Shown piece by piece: positions 8,108-17,329 of a DNA stretch of 64,000 nt. This DNA is from Candidatus Pyrohabitans jungbluthii. GTDB taxonomy: Archaea; Hydrothermarchaeota; Hydrothermarchaeia; Hydrothermarchaeales; BMS3B. Made by a program: the position numbers and the translations under genes. The stretch covers positions 372,001 through 436,000 of the forward strand of contig MTMD02000002.1 of NCBI GenBank assembly GCA_002010065.2. Reading direction: 5' to 3'. Under the pieces are notes generated by a model that saw only the letters and a program-made list of their open reading frames with translations, was not told the DNA's origin and did no database searches. The stretch's first letter is position 1. Every line of letters starts with the position of its first letter.

Positions 8108-8711
8108 CTCTAAGCCTCCTTATGCGGTATATATCAACCTCTATAAACTTCCTCTCCTTCCTGTGAAAATCATAGCTCCTGGGCAGCTCAAAGCTCACAG
8201 GCATGAGCTCTGCCACCTTACCACCAAGCTCTCGCACATAGCGAAGCACAAAGTCACGGGTCTCGCGCTTGTGAATTGAGTAAACCACAGGCGCAATCTC
8301 GAGGGCCTTCTCAAGGAAAGCCCTATCAGCACCTCTAACATGCACCCCAAAAGGCGGATTCTGAACCACGGTGTCGGCACTCCCGCTTATATCTCTGACG
8401 TCAGCCAGAATAAACTCTATGTTATCAAGAGCAAATTTTTCGGCATTTTTCTTCGCAATAGCTAGGGCTGAGCTGTCGCGGTCAACGCATATCACTAGTC
8501 TCGCGCCTAGAAGCGCGGCGCCTATGCCCAGTCTCCCCGTTCCGCATCCCAGGTCATAGACCACCTTCGTGTGGATGTCTCCTTTTAGATTCGCAAGTAT
8601 GAGAAGCTCCGCTGCAAGGGGGGCTGGCGTAACGTACTGCTCCAGCTCCAGCTTTGGCTCGCGAAAGCCCACGCACCTTTGAAGCATGATTTCAAGCTTT
8701 TTCTTGTCCAC
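8100..8711 (-). CDS. METTL5-family N6-adenine RNA methyltransferase
   Basis: 203 residues. The SAM-binding motif I is YDLGCGTGRLGIGAALLGA, an acidic VICVDRDSSAL follows on strand 2, and the N6-adenine motif is NPPFG. The opening LEQYVTPAPLAAELLI is typical of the archaeal COG2263/METTL5 group, whose eukaryotic members methylate small-subunit rRNA. The rRNA target is inferred by homology only. It starts with GTG at 8711 and no ribosome binding site; a TATA-like GTTTATAAAG lies about 20-25 nt upstream, so the operon message is probably leaderless. First gene of the csl4-rpo11-tfs operon. Confidence 0.9.
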   Translation of the reverse strand: MDKKKLEIMLQRCVGFREPKLELEQYVTPAPLAAELLILANLKGDIHTKVVYDLGCGTGRLGIGAALLGARLVICVDRDSSALAIAKKNAEKFALDNIEFILADVRDISGSADTVVQNPPFGVHVRGADRAFLEKALEIAPVVYSIHKRETRDFVLRYVRELGGKVAELMPVSFELPRSYDFHRKERKFIEVDIYRIRRLRDG

Positions 8712-8727
8712 ACTCTAAACTTGCGCA

Positions 8728-8737
8728 AACTTTATAA
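8728..8737 (-). promoter_or_regulatory. TATA-like box for METTL5-csl4-rpo11-tfs operon
   Basis: GTTTATAAAG on the minus strand is centred about 22 nt before the GTG start, which predicts a leaderless transcript. The intergenic space is shared with the divergent DsrE-like gene. Confidence 0.5.
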
Positions 8738-8790
8738 ACTCTTTATGTTCTAATATGTTCACCACACTAAAACAGAATGGAGGTGCTGCA

Positions 8791-9147
8791 TTGGCGAAGA
8801 TTCTCGTTACCGCTTCCCATGGTACAGACGACCCAAACCGCGCCACTCTCGCATTTCTCGCTGCGAAGGCGGCGAAGGAGAACGGCGATGAGGTGAATGT
8901 CTTTCTAATGAACGACGCAGTGATGCTAGCCAAGAAGGGCGTGGCAGAGCACATTCAGGGCGTTGGATTAGCGCCCTTCCCGGAGCTTCTGGAGGTGCTT
9001 CAGATCCTAGAGGTACCTCTGCTGGTGTGCAAGCCCTGCGCTGAGGCGAGAGGTATAACAAAGGAGGACCTAGTCGAGGGTGCAAGCTTCGCCGGCATGT
9101 ACGATCTCACAAAGCTTGCACGCGAGAGCAGCGTTCTGAGCTTTTAG
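8791..9147 (+). CDS. DsrE/F-like small soluble protein
   Basis: 118 residues starting with TTG, chosen because GGAGGTG lies 7 nt before it; an upstream ATG at 8755 has no site. The sequence KILVTASHGTDDPNRATLAF and the conserved single cysteine segment LVCKPCAEARGI match the DsrE/YchN-like fold. These proteins form oligomers and often handle persulfide sulfur through the conserved Cys. No other sulfur-transfer genes are adjacent, so the pathway is unknown. Divergent from the METTL5 operon. Confidence 0.82.
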   Translation: MAKILVTASHGTDDPNRATLAFLAAKAAKENGDEVNVFLMNDAVMLAKKGVAEHIQGVGLAPFPELLEVLQILEVPLLVCKPCAEARGITKEDLVEGASFAGMYDLTKLARESSVLSF

Positions 9148-9278
9148 CTCCTCTATTTTTTATTTAATCTTGGTTCATACGTCCATATCGTAAATCTATA
9201 AGCAGAATAGTCTGATATAATCATAAGTATGAATGCAATTATTGGACCCATACGTTTTAATTCAAATGCGGAATAGAG

Positions 9279-9554
9279 TTAAATGAAGAAATAAAATGCC
9301 GCAAAAATAAAAAGTGCGAAGAATATTCTGAAATGATAAAATTTATAAATTATTTTTATTTTCTTCATTTTATCTGCAGTATCGGGCTTATCATCCTCTT
9401 CTTCCCCATATATTAAACGCACAATAAGTCTTGCAGGAATGAACAGTAAATAACTTGCAACTATTGCCATAGTAACTTGAAATAAAGGGCTTTCTCCAAT
9501 GAAATCGTCTTGGTAAATGATAAACAATGCAAAATCCAAAATATGCAAAATCAT
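9279..9554 (-). CDS. Small membrane protein of unknown function
   Basis: 91 residues, AT-rich. Hydrophobic segments lie at about 1-15, 27-47 (VTMAIVASYLLFIPARLIVR) and 74-91, separated by an acidic loop EEEDDKPDTADK. No family recognised. Ribosome binding site is weak. It lies just downstream of the methyltransferase gene at 9580 on the same strand, with a 25-base gap, and may share its transcript. Confidence 0.45.
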   Translation of the reverse strand: MILHILDFALFIIYQDDFIGESPLFQVTMAIVASYLLFIPARLIVRLIYGEEEDDKPDTADKMKKIKIIYKFYHFRIFFALFIFAAFYFFI

Positions 9555-9579
9555 TTACCGTCTGGAAAATATCGGACAC

Positions 9580-10146
9580 TCACCTAAGTCTTGGAATAAT
9601 CGCCGGCATCCGGGAGCAGTAGCTCTGGTAAGCCTCGCCGAACTCCTCGCGGAGTCTGCGCTCCTCCATGTAGATGCCAAAGGCGAAGTAGAGCGTTGCG
9701 AGAAGGTAGAGCAGAGCATCAAGGCTACGAATCTCTGGCGAAGCCCAGATGAAGAGTATCGCCCCCAGATACATGGGGTGGCGCACCTTCGCGTAGAGCC
9801 CGGAGGTTACCAGCCTCTTCTGCTCCGGCTTGAGACCGAGAAACTCAGCCGCTCCCGTCTGAATAAGGCTAGCTGCAAGAATTGCTGCACCAGCCAGTTT
9901 AACCAGGAGCAACGCCGCAAAGCCGGCAAGGGAGAGCAGCACAGGCGTTTCTCCACGCTTCATAAGCCAGTAGGCTGCGAAGGGCAGCGCTGTTGGAAAG
10001 CTAAGAATGGTGTAGAGCAGGCGGTACCTAACGCCGCGAGGCTTAAGCACCGCTTCAACCCGCCGCTTGAAGAAATTTGCGGCTGTGAGAGAGTGGACAA
10101 GGGCAAATAGTCCAAACAGCAGGCTCAGCGTTACATAGACGCTCAT
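9580..10146 (-). CDS. Isoprenylcysteine methyltransferase-like membrane methylase (ICMT/PEMT)
   Basis: About 188 residues with five predicted membrane helices. The C-terminal signature is intact: LVTSGLYAKVRHPMYLG, then GIYMEERRLREEFGEAYQSY. In this superfamily RHPxY and the EE pair form the SAM-binding and catalytic region at the membrane face. Substrates in prokaryotes are mostly unknown lipids or small molecules. I start at the ATG at 10146, which lies right after the TAG of the upstream remnant; an in-frame upstream TTG would overlap it. Confidence 0.85.
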   Translation of the reverse strand: MSVYVTLSLLFGLFALVHSLTAANFFKRRVEAVLKPRGVRYRLLYTILSFPTALPFAAYWLMKRGETPVLLSLAGFAALLLVKLAGAAILAASLIQTGAAEFLGLKPEQKRLVTSGLYAKVRHPMYLGAILFIWASPEIRSLDALLYLLATLYFAFGIYMEERRLREEFGEAYQSYCSRMPAIIPRLR

Positions 10147-10147
10147 A

Positions 10148-10330
10148 CTAATCCCTGAAGGCAAAGGTTACGCTGACGCTGGCGGTTATCTCCTCCCCTC
10201 CGGGTAAAATTGGCGTCTGCGCCTTTGCAATGCCCATCTCAGCCCTGGCGATTGTCCTGTTCACCTCTCCCTCACTTGCAAGGCAGCCACCAAAGAAAAG
10301 TAGCAGGAAAAGTATGTAAACAATTTTCAT
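10148..10330 (-). pseudogene. Internally deleted SIMPL-domain (DUF541) lipoprotein remnant
   Basis: The 60-residue frame begins with a lipoprotein signal peptide and lipobox (MKIVYILFLLLFFGGCLA). It then jumps to a stretch matching the end of SIMPL-domain proteins (RAEMGIAKAQTPILPGGEE, then ITASVSVTFAF). Full SIMPL proteins are about 230 residues, so some 170 residues of the middle are missing without a frame break. It may still be translated as a small lipoprotein. Assignment rests on remembered family ends (PIxPGExxVSASVTVxF) and should be checked by search. Confidence 0.5.
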
Positions 10331-10340
10331 ACCGCAAAAC

Positions 10341-13040
10341 TCAGCCCTTTAACGTCGGGAGGAGTATCCTGAAGGTGCTCCCCTTCCCGGGCTCGCTCTC
10401 CACGCTTATCTCACCTCCGTGACGCCTTATTATGCTGTGGCTTACCGCAAGTCCCAAGCCGGTACCGTTCTTCTCCTTTGTTGTGAAGAAGGGGTCAAAA
10501 ATTCGCGACAGGTGCTCCTTCTTTATACCCACCCCAGTGTCGCTTATCTGAATCTCCACGATGCCGTTCCTTTTCCGCGTAGTTATGCGTATCTCTCCTC
10601 CCCGAGGCATAGCGTGGCACGCATTGGTTATAAGGTTCACCAAGACCTGCTGAAGCATCGTCTTATCTCCCGCCACCTTGGGAACCTTCTCAAGCTTCTT
10701 CACTACTCTTACGCGGTGCCTCTCAATTATATTTCCTAAGAAACCCAGCGTCTCCTCAATCGCGGCGTTTATATCCACCTCCTCAAAGTTTACGAAGCCC
10801 TCCCTGGAGAACTCCAGCAGCCCGCGTATTATGTTCGAGGCGCGCTGCACCTGCTGGAGTATCATATCCACATCCTCCTCCTTCGCTTTGCCTGCCTGCA
10901 TGTCCTCCTTTATAAGCTGCGCAAGCAGGTAGATGTTATTCAGCGGGTTGTTGAGCTCATGCGCTATGCCCGCAGCCAGCATGCCCAGCGAAGCAAGCTT
11001 TTCTGAGATTAGAATCTTCTGCTCCATCTGCTTGCGCTGGGTAACGTCGCGAGAAATCGCGAGAACCATCTTCTTCCCGCGGAATTCCATGAGCTTTGCG
11101 CTGACCTCTACCGGATAAGTGGTGCCATCTCTGCGGAGGTGCTCGGACTCAAAGAAGATGCTCTTCTTCTCAAGAAGCTCTTTTATAACATCTGGGAACT
11201 TCTCCCTCCTATCCTCCGGGAGAATATCCTGAATCCTCATTCTAAGAAGCTCTTCCCTGGTGTAGCCGAGGCGCTTTGCACCGGTCCTGTTAACCTCAAG
11301 TATGTTTCCCTCAAAATCATGCAGAAATATGGAATCCAGAGCACTTTCAATAAGAGTGCGATACTTCTCCTCGCTCTCGCGCAGCGCCTCCTCGGCGCGC
11401 TTCCGCTCTATCACAAAAGCAATGTGACTGGCGATGGTCTGGGCCAGCTGGACTTCCTCCTCACTGAAGCGGTGGGGTTTGTTGTAATAACTCATGAACT
11501 TCCCCAGCAGCCGTCCCTGGGACACGAGGGGAATGAACCCCAAGGCGTGGATGCCTTCACCGAGGATCACTGCCCGCAGCGCCTCTAAACCTGGCTCCTC
11601 TGCCACATTGGAGATGAGAATCGGCTGCGGGTTCTTTTCGTTGGGCGACCAAGGCGAATGTCCTTCCACGGCCTTCCTGTAGCCCTCTGAAAGCCCTCGC
11701 CAGGCTTTGAAGCGCATGACACCATCCGGGTCAAACAGCAGGATGGCGGCTCTATCCGCCTTAAGCGTGCGCTGCAGAGCGTTTAATGCTTCTTCGTAAA
11801 TCTCCTCAATAGCCCCTGCCCTGCTGACAGCCTCTGCCATGTGGTAGATAGTCTGGAGCTGGTCCAGGCGGCGATGAAGCTCTTCCTCGGCGCGCTTTCG
11901 CTGGGTGATGTCCCGCATAATCGATATGAAGCCCTTAATCTTTCCCTTATCGTCCTTCAGAGCGGTAGCGGTAAGTTCTACAGGAAACCGCTCCCCGCTC
12001 TTCTTCATCCTCTCCGTCTCAAAGCCGGAGATGTACCCCCTCTCAGAAGCGAGCTTCATGCAGTACTCAACTTCTCCCTCCCTGTCCTCCGGCACGAGCA
12101 CAGAGATGTGCTTCCCTATTATCTCCTCCTCGGAGTAGCCGAAGAGTCTCTCTGCATAGGCGTTCCAGTAGGTTATCCTGCCTTCAAGGTCAATGCAACA
12201 TATAGCCTCGGAGACGTTCTCCAGGATGCTCGCTAGCATCTTCAGTTTTTCCTGCGCCCTCTTGATGTCTGTAATGTCTATGAGATTCCCCTGCACCGCT
12301 GGCTTGCCCTTGTATATTATTGGCACAGAGTAAACTAGGGCATCGCGCACCTCGCCATCCTTGCGCAACCCTTTGAACTCGAAGCGTGCAGCACCCGCCT
12401 CGCCGCGCTGCCTCTTAAGGGACCCCTCGATTACATGGCTGCTCTCCGGTGCTATTAACCTGCGGAAATCCATGCCGATAAGCTCTTCCTTAGAGTAGCC
12501 GGTTATCTCGCACAGCTTCTGGTTGACGAACTTGTAAACACCATCCTGGATTATGTATATGCCGGTGTGGGAGTTCTCCACCAGTGAGCGATACTTCTCT
12601 TCACTCTCGCGTAGTGCCTCCTCGGCGCGCTTCCGCTGGGTGATGTCTCGCATTATTACCTGTATCCCCACCACTTTACCAGCTTTGATGATAGGTCTCC
12701 CTCTAGCCTCAACCCAGAATGTCTCGCCCTTCGCATCCACAACCTGGTACTCCTCGAAGCTCTCTGGTGACATCTTTGTTTCCAATATTTGGGCTATTCT
12801 CTCCCTGAGCTTCTGGTGAAAGCTGGGGTGGATAAACTCCTCTACCCGCCTCCCCACAATCTTATCTCTGCTCAGCCCTATCCTTTCCTCAACGGCGCGG
12901 TTTACCTCCTCTATAACCCCCTCCATGTTAAAAACAAGGATTAAATCATTTGCATTCTCAAATAAATCCCTGTACTTCTGCTCAGATTCTCTAAGTTTTT
13001 CGATGAGCTTTTTCAACTCCTGGCTATCCTCGCAAGCCAT
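10341..13040 (-). CDS. Multi-PAS/GAF sensor histidine kinase
   Basis: 899 residues with no membrane segment. Order: PAS 1 (about 13-138), PAS 2 (143-265), PAS 3 (266-388), GAF (395-552), PAS 4 (555-680), then the kinase core. The phosphoacceptor is His694 in AGIAHELNNPL. The ATPase domain has NLITNACHAM (N box), DTGVGI (G1), FDPFFTTKE (F box) and GTGLGLAV (G2). The PAS units end in the linker repeat DITQRKRAEEALRESEEKYR. It is a cytoplasmic sensor that would phosphorylate a response regulator. No regulator is adjacent; the stand-alone CheY-like protein at 34641 is a possible but unproven partner. Signal unknown. Confidence 0.95.
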   Translation of the reverse strand: MACEDSQELKKLIEKLRESEQKYRDLFENANDLILVFNMEGVIEEVNRAVEERIGLSRDKIVGRRVEEFIHPSFHQKLRERIAQILETKMSPESFEEYQVVDAKGETFWVEARGRPIIKAGKVVGIQVIMRDITQRKRAEEALRESEEKYRSLVENSHTGIYIIQDGVYKFVNQKLCEITGYSKEELIGMDFRRLIAPESSHVIEGSLKRQRGEAGAARFEFKGLRKDGEVRDALVYSVPIIYKGKPAVQGNLIDITDIKRAQEKLKMLASILENVSEAICCIDLEGRITYWNAYAERLFGYSEEEIIGKHISVLVPEDREGEVEYCMKLASERGYISGFETERMKKSGERFPVELTATALKDDKGKIKGFISIMRDITQRKRAEEELHRRLDQLQTIYHMAEAVSRAGAIEEIYEEALNALQRTLKADRAAILLFDPDGVMRFKAWRGLSEGYRKAVEGHSPWSPNEKNPQPILISNVAEEPGLEALRAVILGEGIHALGFIPLVSQGRLLGKFMSYYNKPHRFSEEEVQLAQTIASHIAFVIERKRAEEALRESEEKYRTLIESALDSIFLHDFEGNILEVNRTGAKRLGYTREELLRMRIQDILPEDRREKFPDVIKELLEKKSIFFESEHLRRDGTTYPVEVSAKLMEFRGKKMVLAISRDVTQRKQMEQKILISEKLASLGMLAAGIAHELNNPLNNIYLLAQLIKEDMQAGKAKEEDVDMILQQVQRASNIIRGLLEFSREGFVNFEEVDINAAIEETLGFLGNIIERHRVRVVKKLEKVPKVAGDKTMLQQVLVNLITNACHAMPRGGEIRITTRKRNGIVEIQISDTGVGIKKEHLSRIFDPFFTTKEKNGTGLGLAVSHSIIRRHGGEISVESEPGKGSTFRILLPTLKG

Positions 13041-13061
13041 CGCCCACGCCTATCCAAAAAT

Positions 13062-13643
13062 TTACCTCTCAAGCTTTTTAAATATTAAGTAGTAAAGGCA
13101 CAGGAAGGCAGCGAGGGCGAACACCACGGGGAGGCGCATTTCAAGAGGCATGCCTACACCACCCGGATGAAGCTGCCACGTATCGAGGCTTCGCATGCGC
13201 AGGTATAACGCCAAGTTAACCGCTATGAGGAGCGCAGAAACAGAGGCAAGAAGTCTGCGCTCCTTGAGCGAGTGTAGGAGTAGTAAAAGCAGGAGCATCC
13301 CGTAGCTAAGCGCAAGGAAATAGAAGCGTGGCTCGCTTACAATGAAAGCGCCCCAGGTGGCGCGTTCAAAGAAGTAGATGACCACCAAGTTAGCCAGAGC
13401 GAAGGGTAGTGCGGTTACCGCAAACTTAAAAGAGATTCCTATATACCTCTCCTCTCTTGCGGAGAAAATCCCCAGCAGGGCAGAGATATAAAGAGAGCCC
13501 AGGGAGATGTAAAGCAGAGGCAGGTGCAGGTAGAGCAGTTTGTAGCTCCCTCCCAGGAACTCCTCCTCGGGAGCGAGGTACGCAAGTACAGCTGCTATAC
13601 TCGCGAAAGCAAAGAATGCCACGACACATCGCCTTTCAGCCAT
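13062..13643 (-). CDS. CcmC/CcsA-like heme-handling membrane protein
   Basis: 193 residues with six predicted membrane helices. CcmC-like landmarks are the His in LYLHLPLLYISLG (CcmC: HVP), a loop ATWGAFIVSEPRF that aligns with the tryptophan-rich heme motif WGxWWxWDPR, and a second His in LHPGGVG. The tryptophan motif is eroded, so heme binding may differ. In c-type cytochrome maturation CcmC presents heme at the outer membrane face. It overlaps the end of tgt by 8 bases. A CcmH-like domain occurs at 22145-22903. Confidence 0.72.
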   Translation of the reverse strand: MAERRCVVAFFAFASIAAVLAYLAPEEEFLGGSYKLLYLHLPLLYISLGSLYISALLGIFSAREERYIGISFKFAVTALPFALANLVVIYFFERATWGAFIVSEPRFYFLALSYGMLLLLLLLHSLKERRLLASVSALLIAVNLALYLRMRSLDTWQLHPGGVGMPLEMRLPVVFALAAFLCLYYLIFKKLER

Positions 13644-14751
13644 GCTTAGCCCTCTTGAAGTTTTGCTTGAATTCCTTCAAAAATTCGGCGAACTCGCCCG
13701 CGGCTATCGCCTTTCTCGCTTCGCGCATCAAAGCCTGCATGAAGTGGAGGTTGTGCAGCGTTACCAGGCGCATTCCCAGAGTCTCGCCTGCTCGCATGAG
13801 GTGGCTCACGTAGGCTCTGGTATAGTTGCGGCAGGTGTAGCAGGTGCAGCCCTCTTCAAGCGGCGCAAAGCTGCGCAGGTGCTTTGCCTTGGTGATGCTG
13901 TATTTCCCAGCATGCGTGTAGACTGCACTGTGCCTTGCATTTCGGGTGGGAAATGCGGAGTCGAATATATCCACACCCCGCGCTATAGCTTCGAGCACCT
14001 CAATAGGCGAGCCCAGACCCATGAGATACCGCGGCTTTTCCTCCGGCAGGGCGGAGATGCTCACCTCAAGCATCTCGAGCATTACATCATGAGGTTCGCC
14101 TATGCTAAGCCCGCCTATGCCGTAGCCGTCAAACTCAAGCGCTGCAAGCTGTGCAGCGCTCTCCCGGCGAAGGTCTGCGAAGGTTCCGCCCTGCGCAATT
14201 GCAAAGAGCAGCTGGTCATCGCAGGTGTGCGCAGCTTTGCACGCCCTCGCCCACCGCGTTGTCCTTGCGACGCTCTCTACGTATCGCTCCTTTGCCTCGC
14301 CATATGGCGGGCAGTCGTCCAGCGTCATTGCTATATCGCTCCCAAGAGCTTCCTGCACCGCCACGCAAAGCTCTGGTGTGAACACGTGCCTCGAGTTGTC
14401 AAAGGGGGAGCGAAAGGCTATCCCTCGCTTTGTGAACTCAGGCTTAAACTCTCGGCGCAGGGCTTGGAAGCCTCCTGAGTCGGTGAAGATTACGCGCGGG
14501 AAGTTCATAAATTTGTGAAGCCCTCCAGCGGCGGAGATAACCTCGACGCCAGGCTTGAGGTAGAGCAGCAGCGCGTTGGAAATTATCGCCTCCACGCCGA
14601 GACCGAGGAGCTCTTCGCTTGCTAAGGTTTTGACGCTCGCCTTCGTCGCTACGGGCATGAAGCAAGGTGTAGCTACCACGCCATGCGCTGTGCGCAGCTT
14701 TCCTACCCTTGCCTTTGTGGCTATGTCCTCGCAGGAGATGGAAAAAACCAT
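13636..14751 (-). CDS. tgt: Bacterial-type tRNA-guanine transglycosylase
   Basis: About 371 residues. Bacterial-type TGT features: FTDSGGFQ with the general-base Asp, [18 protein letters not shown], the nucleophile region [14 protein letters not shown], and a C-terminal zinc site CTCYTC plus THNLHF. Archaeal TgtA (ArcTGT) instead has long C-terminal PUA domains, which are absent here. The enzyme swaps G34 of tRNAs for preQ1 or queuine. I start at the ATG at 14751 because a TATA-like box sits about 25 nt upstream and the N terminus then matches the family. Co-transcribed with the CcmC-like gene. Confidence 0.9.
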   Translation of the reverse strand: MVFSISCEDIATKARVGKLRTAHGVVATPCFMPVATKASVKTLASEELLGLGVEAIISNALLLYLKPGVEVISAAGGLHKFMNFPRVIFTDSGGFQALRREFKPEFTKRGIAFRSPFDNSRHVFTPELCVAVQEALGSDIAMTLDDCPPYGEAKERYVESVARTTRWARACKAAHTCDDQLLFAIAQGGTFADLRRESAAQLAALEFDGYGIGGLSIGEPHDVMLEMLEVSISALPEEKPRYLMGLGSPIEVLEAIARGVDIFDSAFPTRNARHSAVYTHAGKYSITKAKHLRSFAPLEEGCTCYTCRNYTRAYVSHLMRAGETLGMRLVTLHNLHFMQALMREARKAIAAGEFAEFLKEFKQNFKRAKHG

Positions 14752-14770
14752 GGTATTTAATTTTGCAGAG

Positions 14771-14780
14771 GATATAAAAA
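14771..14780. promoter_or_regulatory. TATA-like box between tgt and argG
   Basis: GATATAAAAA (reverse TTTTTATATC). On the minus strand it lies about 25 nt before the tgt ATG, suggesting leaderless tgt mRNA. On the plus strand it would start transcription very close to the argG ribosome binding site, so I favour assignment to tgt. Confidence 0.45.
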
Positions 14781-14803
14781 GTTGCTTAGCAGGAGGCATG
14801 GTT

Positions 14804-15979
14804 ATGAAGGCTGTTCTTGCATATTCCGGCGGGCTCGATACAAGCGTTTGTGTGAAGCTGCTTCAGGAGAAGTACGGCTGCGAGGTTATTACTGTTACTG
14901 TGGATGTAGGTTTAGACCAGGAGGAGCTGCATGAGGTTGAGGAAAAAGCCCGCTCACTGGGCGTGGTGGAGCACTATACCATAGATGCGAGGGAGGAGTT
15001 TGCCCGCGATTATATCTTCAGGGCGATAAAGGCAAACGCTAACTACGAAGGCTACCCGTTAAGTACAGCATTAGCTAGGCCCCTTATTGCTGAGAAGGTG
15101 GTGGAAATAGCGAAGCGCGAGGGCGCCGAGGCGTTAGCGCATGGCGCCACCGGCAAGGGCAATGATCAGTTCCGCTTTGAGGCGGTTTTCAGAACCCTCG
15201 CGCCCGAGAAGAGGATAATCGCTCCCATTCGCGAGTTTAACCTCACCCGTAAGGAAAGCATCTCCTACGCAAAGAAGCACGGCATCGCTATACCTGTGGA
15301 CGTGGACAAACCCTACAGCATAGACGAGAACCTGTGGGGCAGGAGCATCGAAGGGGGCGCTCTGGAAGACCCCTCTTTCATACCCCCGGAGGAGATCTAC
15401 GAGTGGACAAAACTGCGCAGGCATGAGCCCGAGCTGGTTGATGTGGAGTTCGCTCAAGGCACGCCGGTGAAGCTGAATGGCAAAGCTCTGCCCCCGGTAG
15501 AGCTTATCATGGAGGCGAACCGCCTCGCTGGCGAGCACGGCGTTGGCAGGATAGACATGATAGAAGATAGAATCCTCGGCTTAAAGGCGAGAGAGAACTA
15601 CGAGTGCCCGGCGGCGGCACTTCTGATCACAGCCCATAAAGCGCTTGAGTCTCTGGTTTTAACCCGTCGGGAGCTTGCGTTTAAGGCGCAGGTGGAAGCG
15701 AAGTGGAGCGAACTGGTTTACTTCGGGCTATGGAATGAACCTCTGCGCCTAGCCCTTGACGCCTTCATCGAGGCAACGCAAGAGCGGGTCTCAGGAAAGG
15801 TGAAGGTAAAGATGCACAACGGCAGCTGCGCCGTGGTTGCAAGGGAGTCTGAGAACGCCCTCTACTCCCTTGAGGCGGTCTCCTTCGACGACAAGAGCAT
15901 AGACCAGCGAAGCGTTGAAGGGATGCTGCGCTACCACTCCCTTCAGGCGGAGATGTACTGGAGGTTACCCAGAGAGTAG
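14804..15979 (+). CDS. argG: Argininosuccinate synthase
   Basis: 391 residues, normal family length. The P-loop-like [10 protein letters not shown] starts the protein. Further signatures are [20 protein letters not shown] and [11 protein letters not shown]. It joins citrulline and aspartate with ATP to make argininosuccinate. AGGAGG stands 7 nt before the chosen ATG; another ATG six bases earlier is too close to the site. The open frame upstream overlaps tgt and is not coding. argH and an M20 deacylase of arginine/lysine type lie at 57-62.7 kb. Confidence 0.97.
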   Translation: MKAVLAYSGGLDTSVCVKLLQEKYGCEVITVTVDVGLDQEELHEVEEKARSLGVVEHYTIDAREEFARDYIFRAIKANANYEGYPLSTALARPLIAEKVVEIAKREGAEALAHGATGKGNDQFRFEAVFRTLAPEKRIIAPIREFNLTRKESISYAKKHGIAIPVDVDKPYSIDENLWGRSIEGGALEDPSFIPPEEIYEWTKLRRHEPELVDVEFAQGTPVKLNGKALPPVELIMEANRLAGEHGVGRIDMIEDRILGLKARENYECPAAALLITAHKALESLVLTRRELAFKAQVEAKWSELVYFGLWNEPLRLALDAFIEATQERVSGKVKVKMHNGSCAVVARESENALYSLEAVSFDDKSIDQRSVEGMLRYHSLQAEMYWRLPRE

Positions 15980-15999
15980 CTCTGGATGACAAAGAAGCG

Positions 16000-17052
16000 C
16001 TAACCCTCGCCTTTAACGAAGATACGAATAAACCCAAGAGCAGCGAATATAATCACCGGCCCAAGCAAAATGCCCTTCGCGCCAAGGCTTGCGGTGCCCG
16101 CGATAAAGCCCACGAGGAGAGGCACCACAGACATCCTGCCGGAGAAGCTCGCAACCACAGGGCGGATCACTATATCTGGCAGCACACTAAGGAGCGCAGC
16201 GCAGGTGATGAAGAAGAAGGCCGCCTTGGTCGCGCCATGAGCAAAGTAGAGGTAGCCTGTCATTGGGAGGTACACCATCCATCCGCCCACGATGGGTATC
16301 AAGGTTAGCACACCCGTTAGAGCGCTGAGCAAGCCTGCGAAGGGAAGGGCGAAGGCAGAGTAAACACCGTAGGAGAGCAAACCCGTGAAGAGCGCCGTGA
16401 GAAAGATGCTGTAAACTATCTGCCTGAGCAGGGCATCGAGATATCTGAAGTAAGCAACTATGCGGGCGTCAGCGATGCTGGATGCAAAGCTCTTAATACC
16501 CTCTGCTTTTGCCACGAGGTAGAGAGCTATCAATGCTCCAAGAAAGAACTGGAAGAATGCTCCACCCAGAGCCTTGAAAAGGCCCAGCACGCCCCCAAAG
16601 ACAGCTTGGAGCAGGATTTCGTAGCCCTTGACGCTGGTGAGCAGCTGGGGAATGTCCTTCAGGCTGAGCTTTGCGAGGCTTTCCAATTCCTGCTGAAGCA
16701 CTGCGATGTACCCCTGGGCATTTATACCAACCACCGCTAGTGCCTCCCTCGCCTCCGGTGTGCTCAGCAGGGAGAGCATCTCCACTGCAACCCTGTATAT
16801 TACGTAGAAAAAGAAGATGAATCCTGGAAGGAGCACGAAGATGATTGTGAGCAGCATCGCCAGCCACCTGCGCTTAACCAGCGCTTCAAGGCGTGCCTCT
16901 ATGGGGTAAAGGAGGTAAAATACCACCAGGGAGATGGTCAGCGCAGGATAAATTGGTTTGAGCACGTAGAGCAGAAGCAGAAAGCCGAGGAGGATAAAAC
17001 CTGCGAGAAGGATTCCCTTCACCTGCCTCTGGGTCAGAGCTTCTCCAGCCAC
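16000..17052 (-). CDS. AI-2E family transporter-like permease
   Basis: 350 residues, eight predicted membrane helices in the PF01594 arrangement: two helix pairs at the N terminus, a long soluble-like central region (about residues 100-165), then a C-terminal helix cluster with LTGVLTLIPIVGGWMVYLP, the best conserved family motif. Members move various small solutes or ions; the link to autoinducer-2 holds for few of them. Its start overlaps the upstream pilin-like gene by 19 bases, so they are co-transcribed. Confidence 0.88.
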   Translation of the reverse strand: MAGEALTQRQVKGILLAGFILLGFLLLLYVLKPIYPALTISLVVFYLLYPIEARLEALVKRRWLAMLLTIIFVLLPGFIFFFYVIYRVAVEMLSLLSTPEAREALAVVGINAQGYIAVLQQELESLAKLSLKDIPQLLTSVKGYEILLQAVFGGVLGLFKALGGAFFQFFLGALIALYLVAKAEGIKSFASSIADARIVAYFRYLDALLRQIVYSIFLTALFTGLLSYGVYSAFALPFAGLLSALTGVLTLIPIVGGWMVYLPMTGYLYFAHGATKAAFFFITCAALLSVLPDIVIRPVVASFSGRMSVVPLLVGFIAGTASLGAKGILLGPVIIFAALGFIRIFVKGEG

Positions 17053-17234
17053 TCCTCCACAGCCTCCATTGTCTGGTTGAGGATCATCTCTGTGCTGTTC
17101 ATGAACGCCATACCTGCACTCTTCACAATCTCCGTATATGTCCAGAGTACGACAATTACAATAACAATTATTCCCCCTAGGATAAGTATGTACTCCAGGG
17201 ATGCCTGAGCATCTCTTTCTTCAAGCGGATTCAT
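17034..17234 (-). CDS. Class III signal-peptide pilin-like protein
   Basis: 66 residues. The N terminus (NPLEERDAQASLEYILILGG) is a class III archaeal prepilin signal, with the QASLEY motif immediately before one long hydrophobic helix. Family knowledge: the peptidase EppA/PibD cuts before the Gln, and mature subunits assemble into thin pili. I use the ATG at 17234; an upstream TTG would add three residues. Precedes the AI-2E permease with a short overlap, which is an unusual pairing. Confidence 0.85.
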   Translation of the reverse strand: MNPLEERDAQASLEYILILGGIIVIVIVVLWTYTEIVKSAGMAFMNSTEMILNQTMEAVEEWLEKL

Positions 17235-17329
17235 ATGAAACAATAAGATTATTTAAAGTCTCTTTAAAAAAGCTTTCTGAGTTTATTATTGCAAACAATA
17301 TTTTTCCTTTCTGCAACGACTGGTACATA

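Noticed and set aside
13642-14478. 278-codon plus-strand open frame opposite tgt
   Set aside because: Antisense to a clear tgt gene; product has no recognisable motif and arises from GC-rich codon bias.
14576-14803. N-terminal extension of argG
   Set aside because: The extension overlaps tgt on the other strand, while a strong AGGAGG stands before the ATG at 14804 that begins the ArgG fold.
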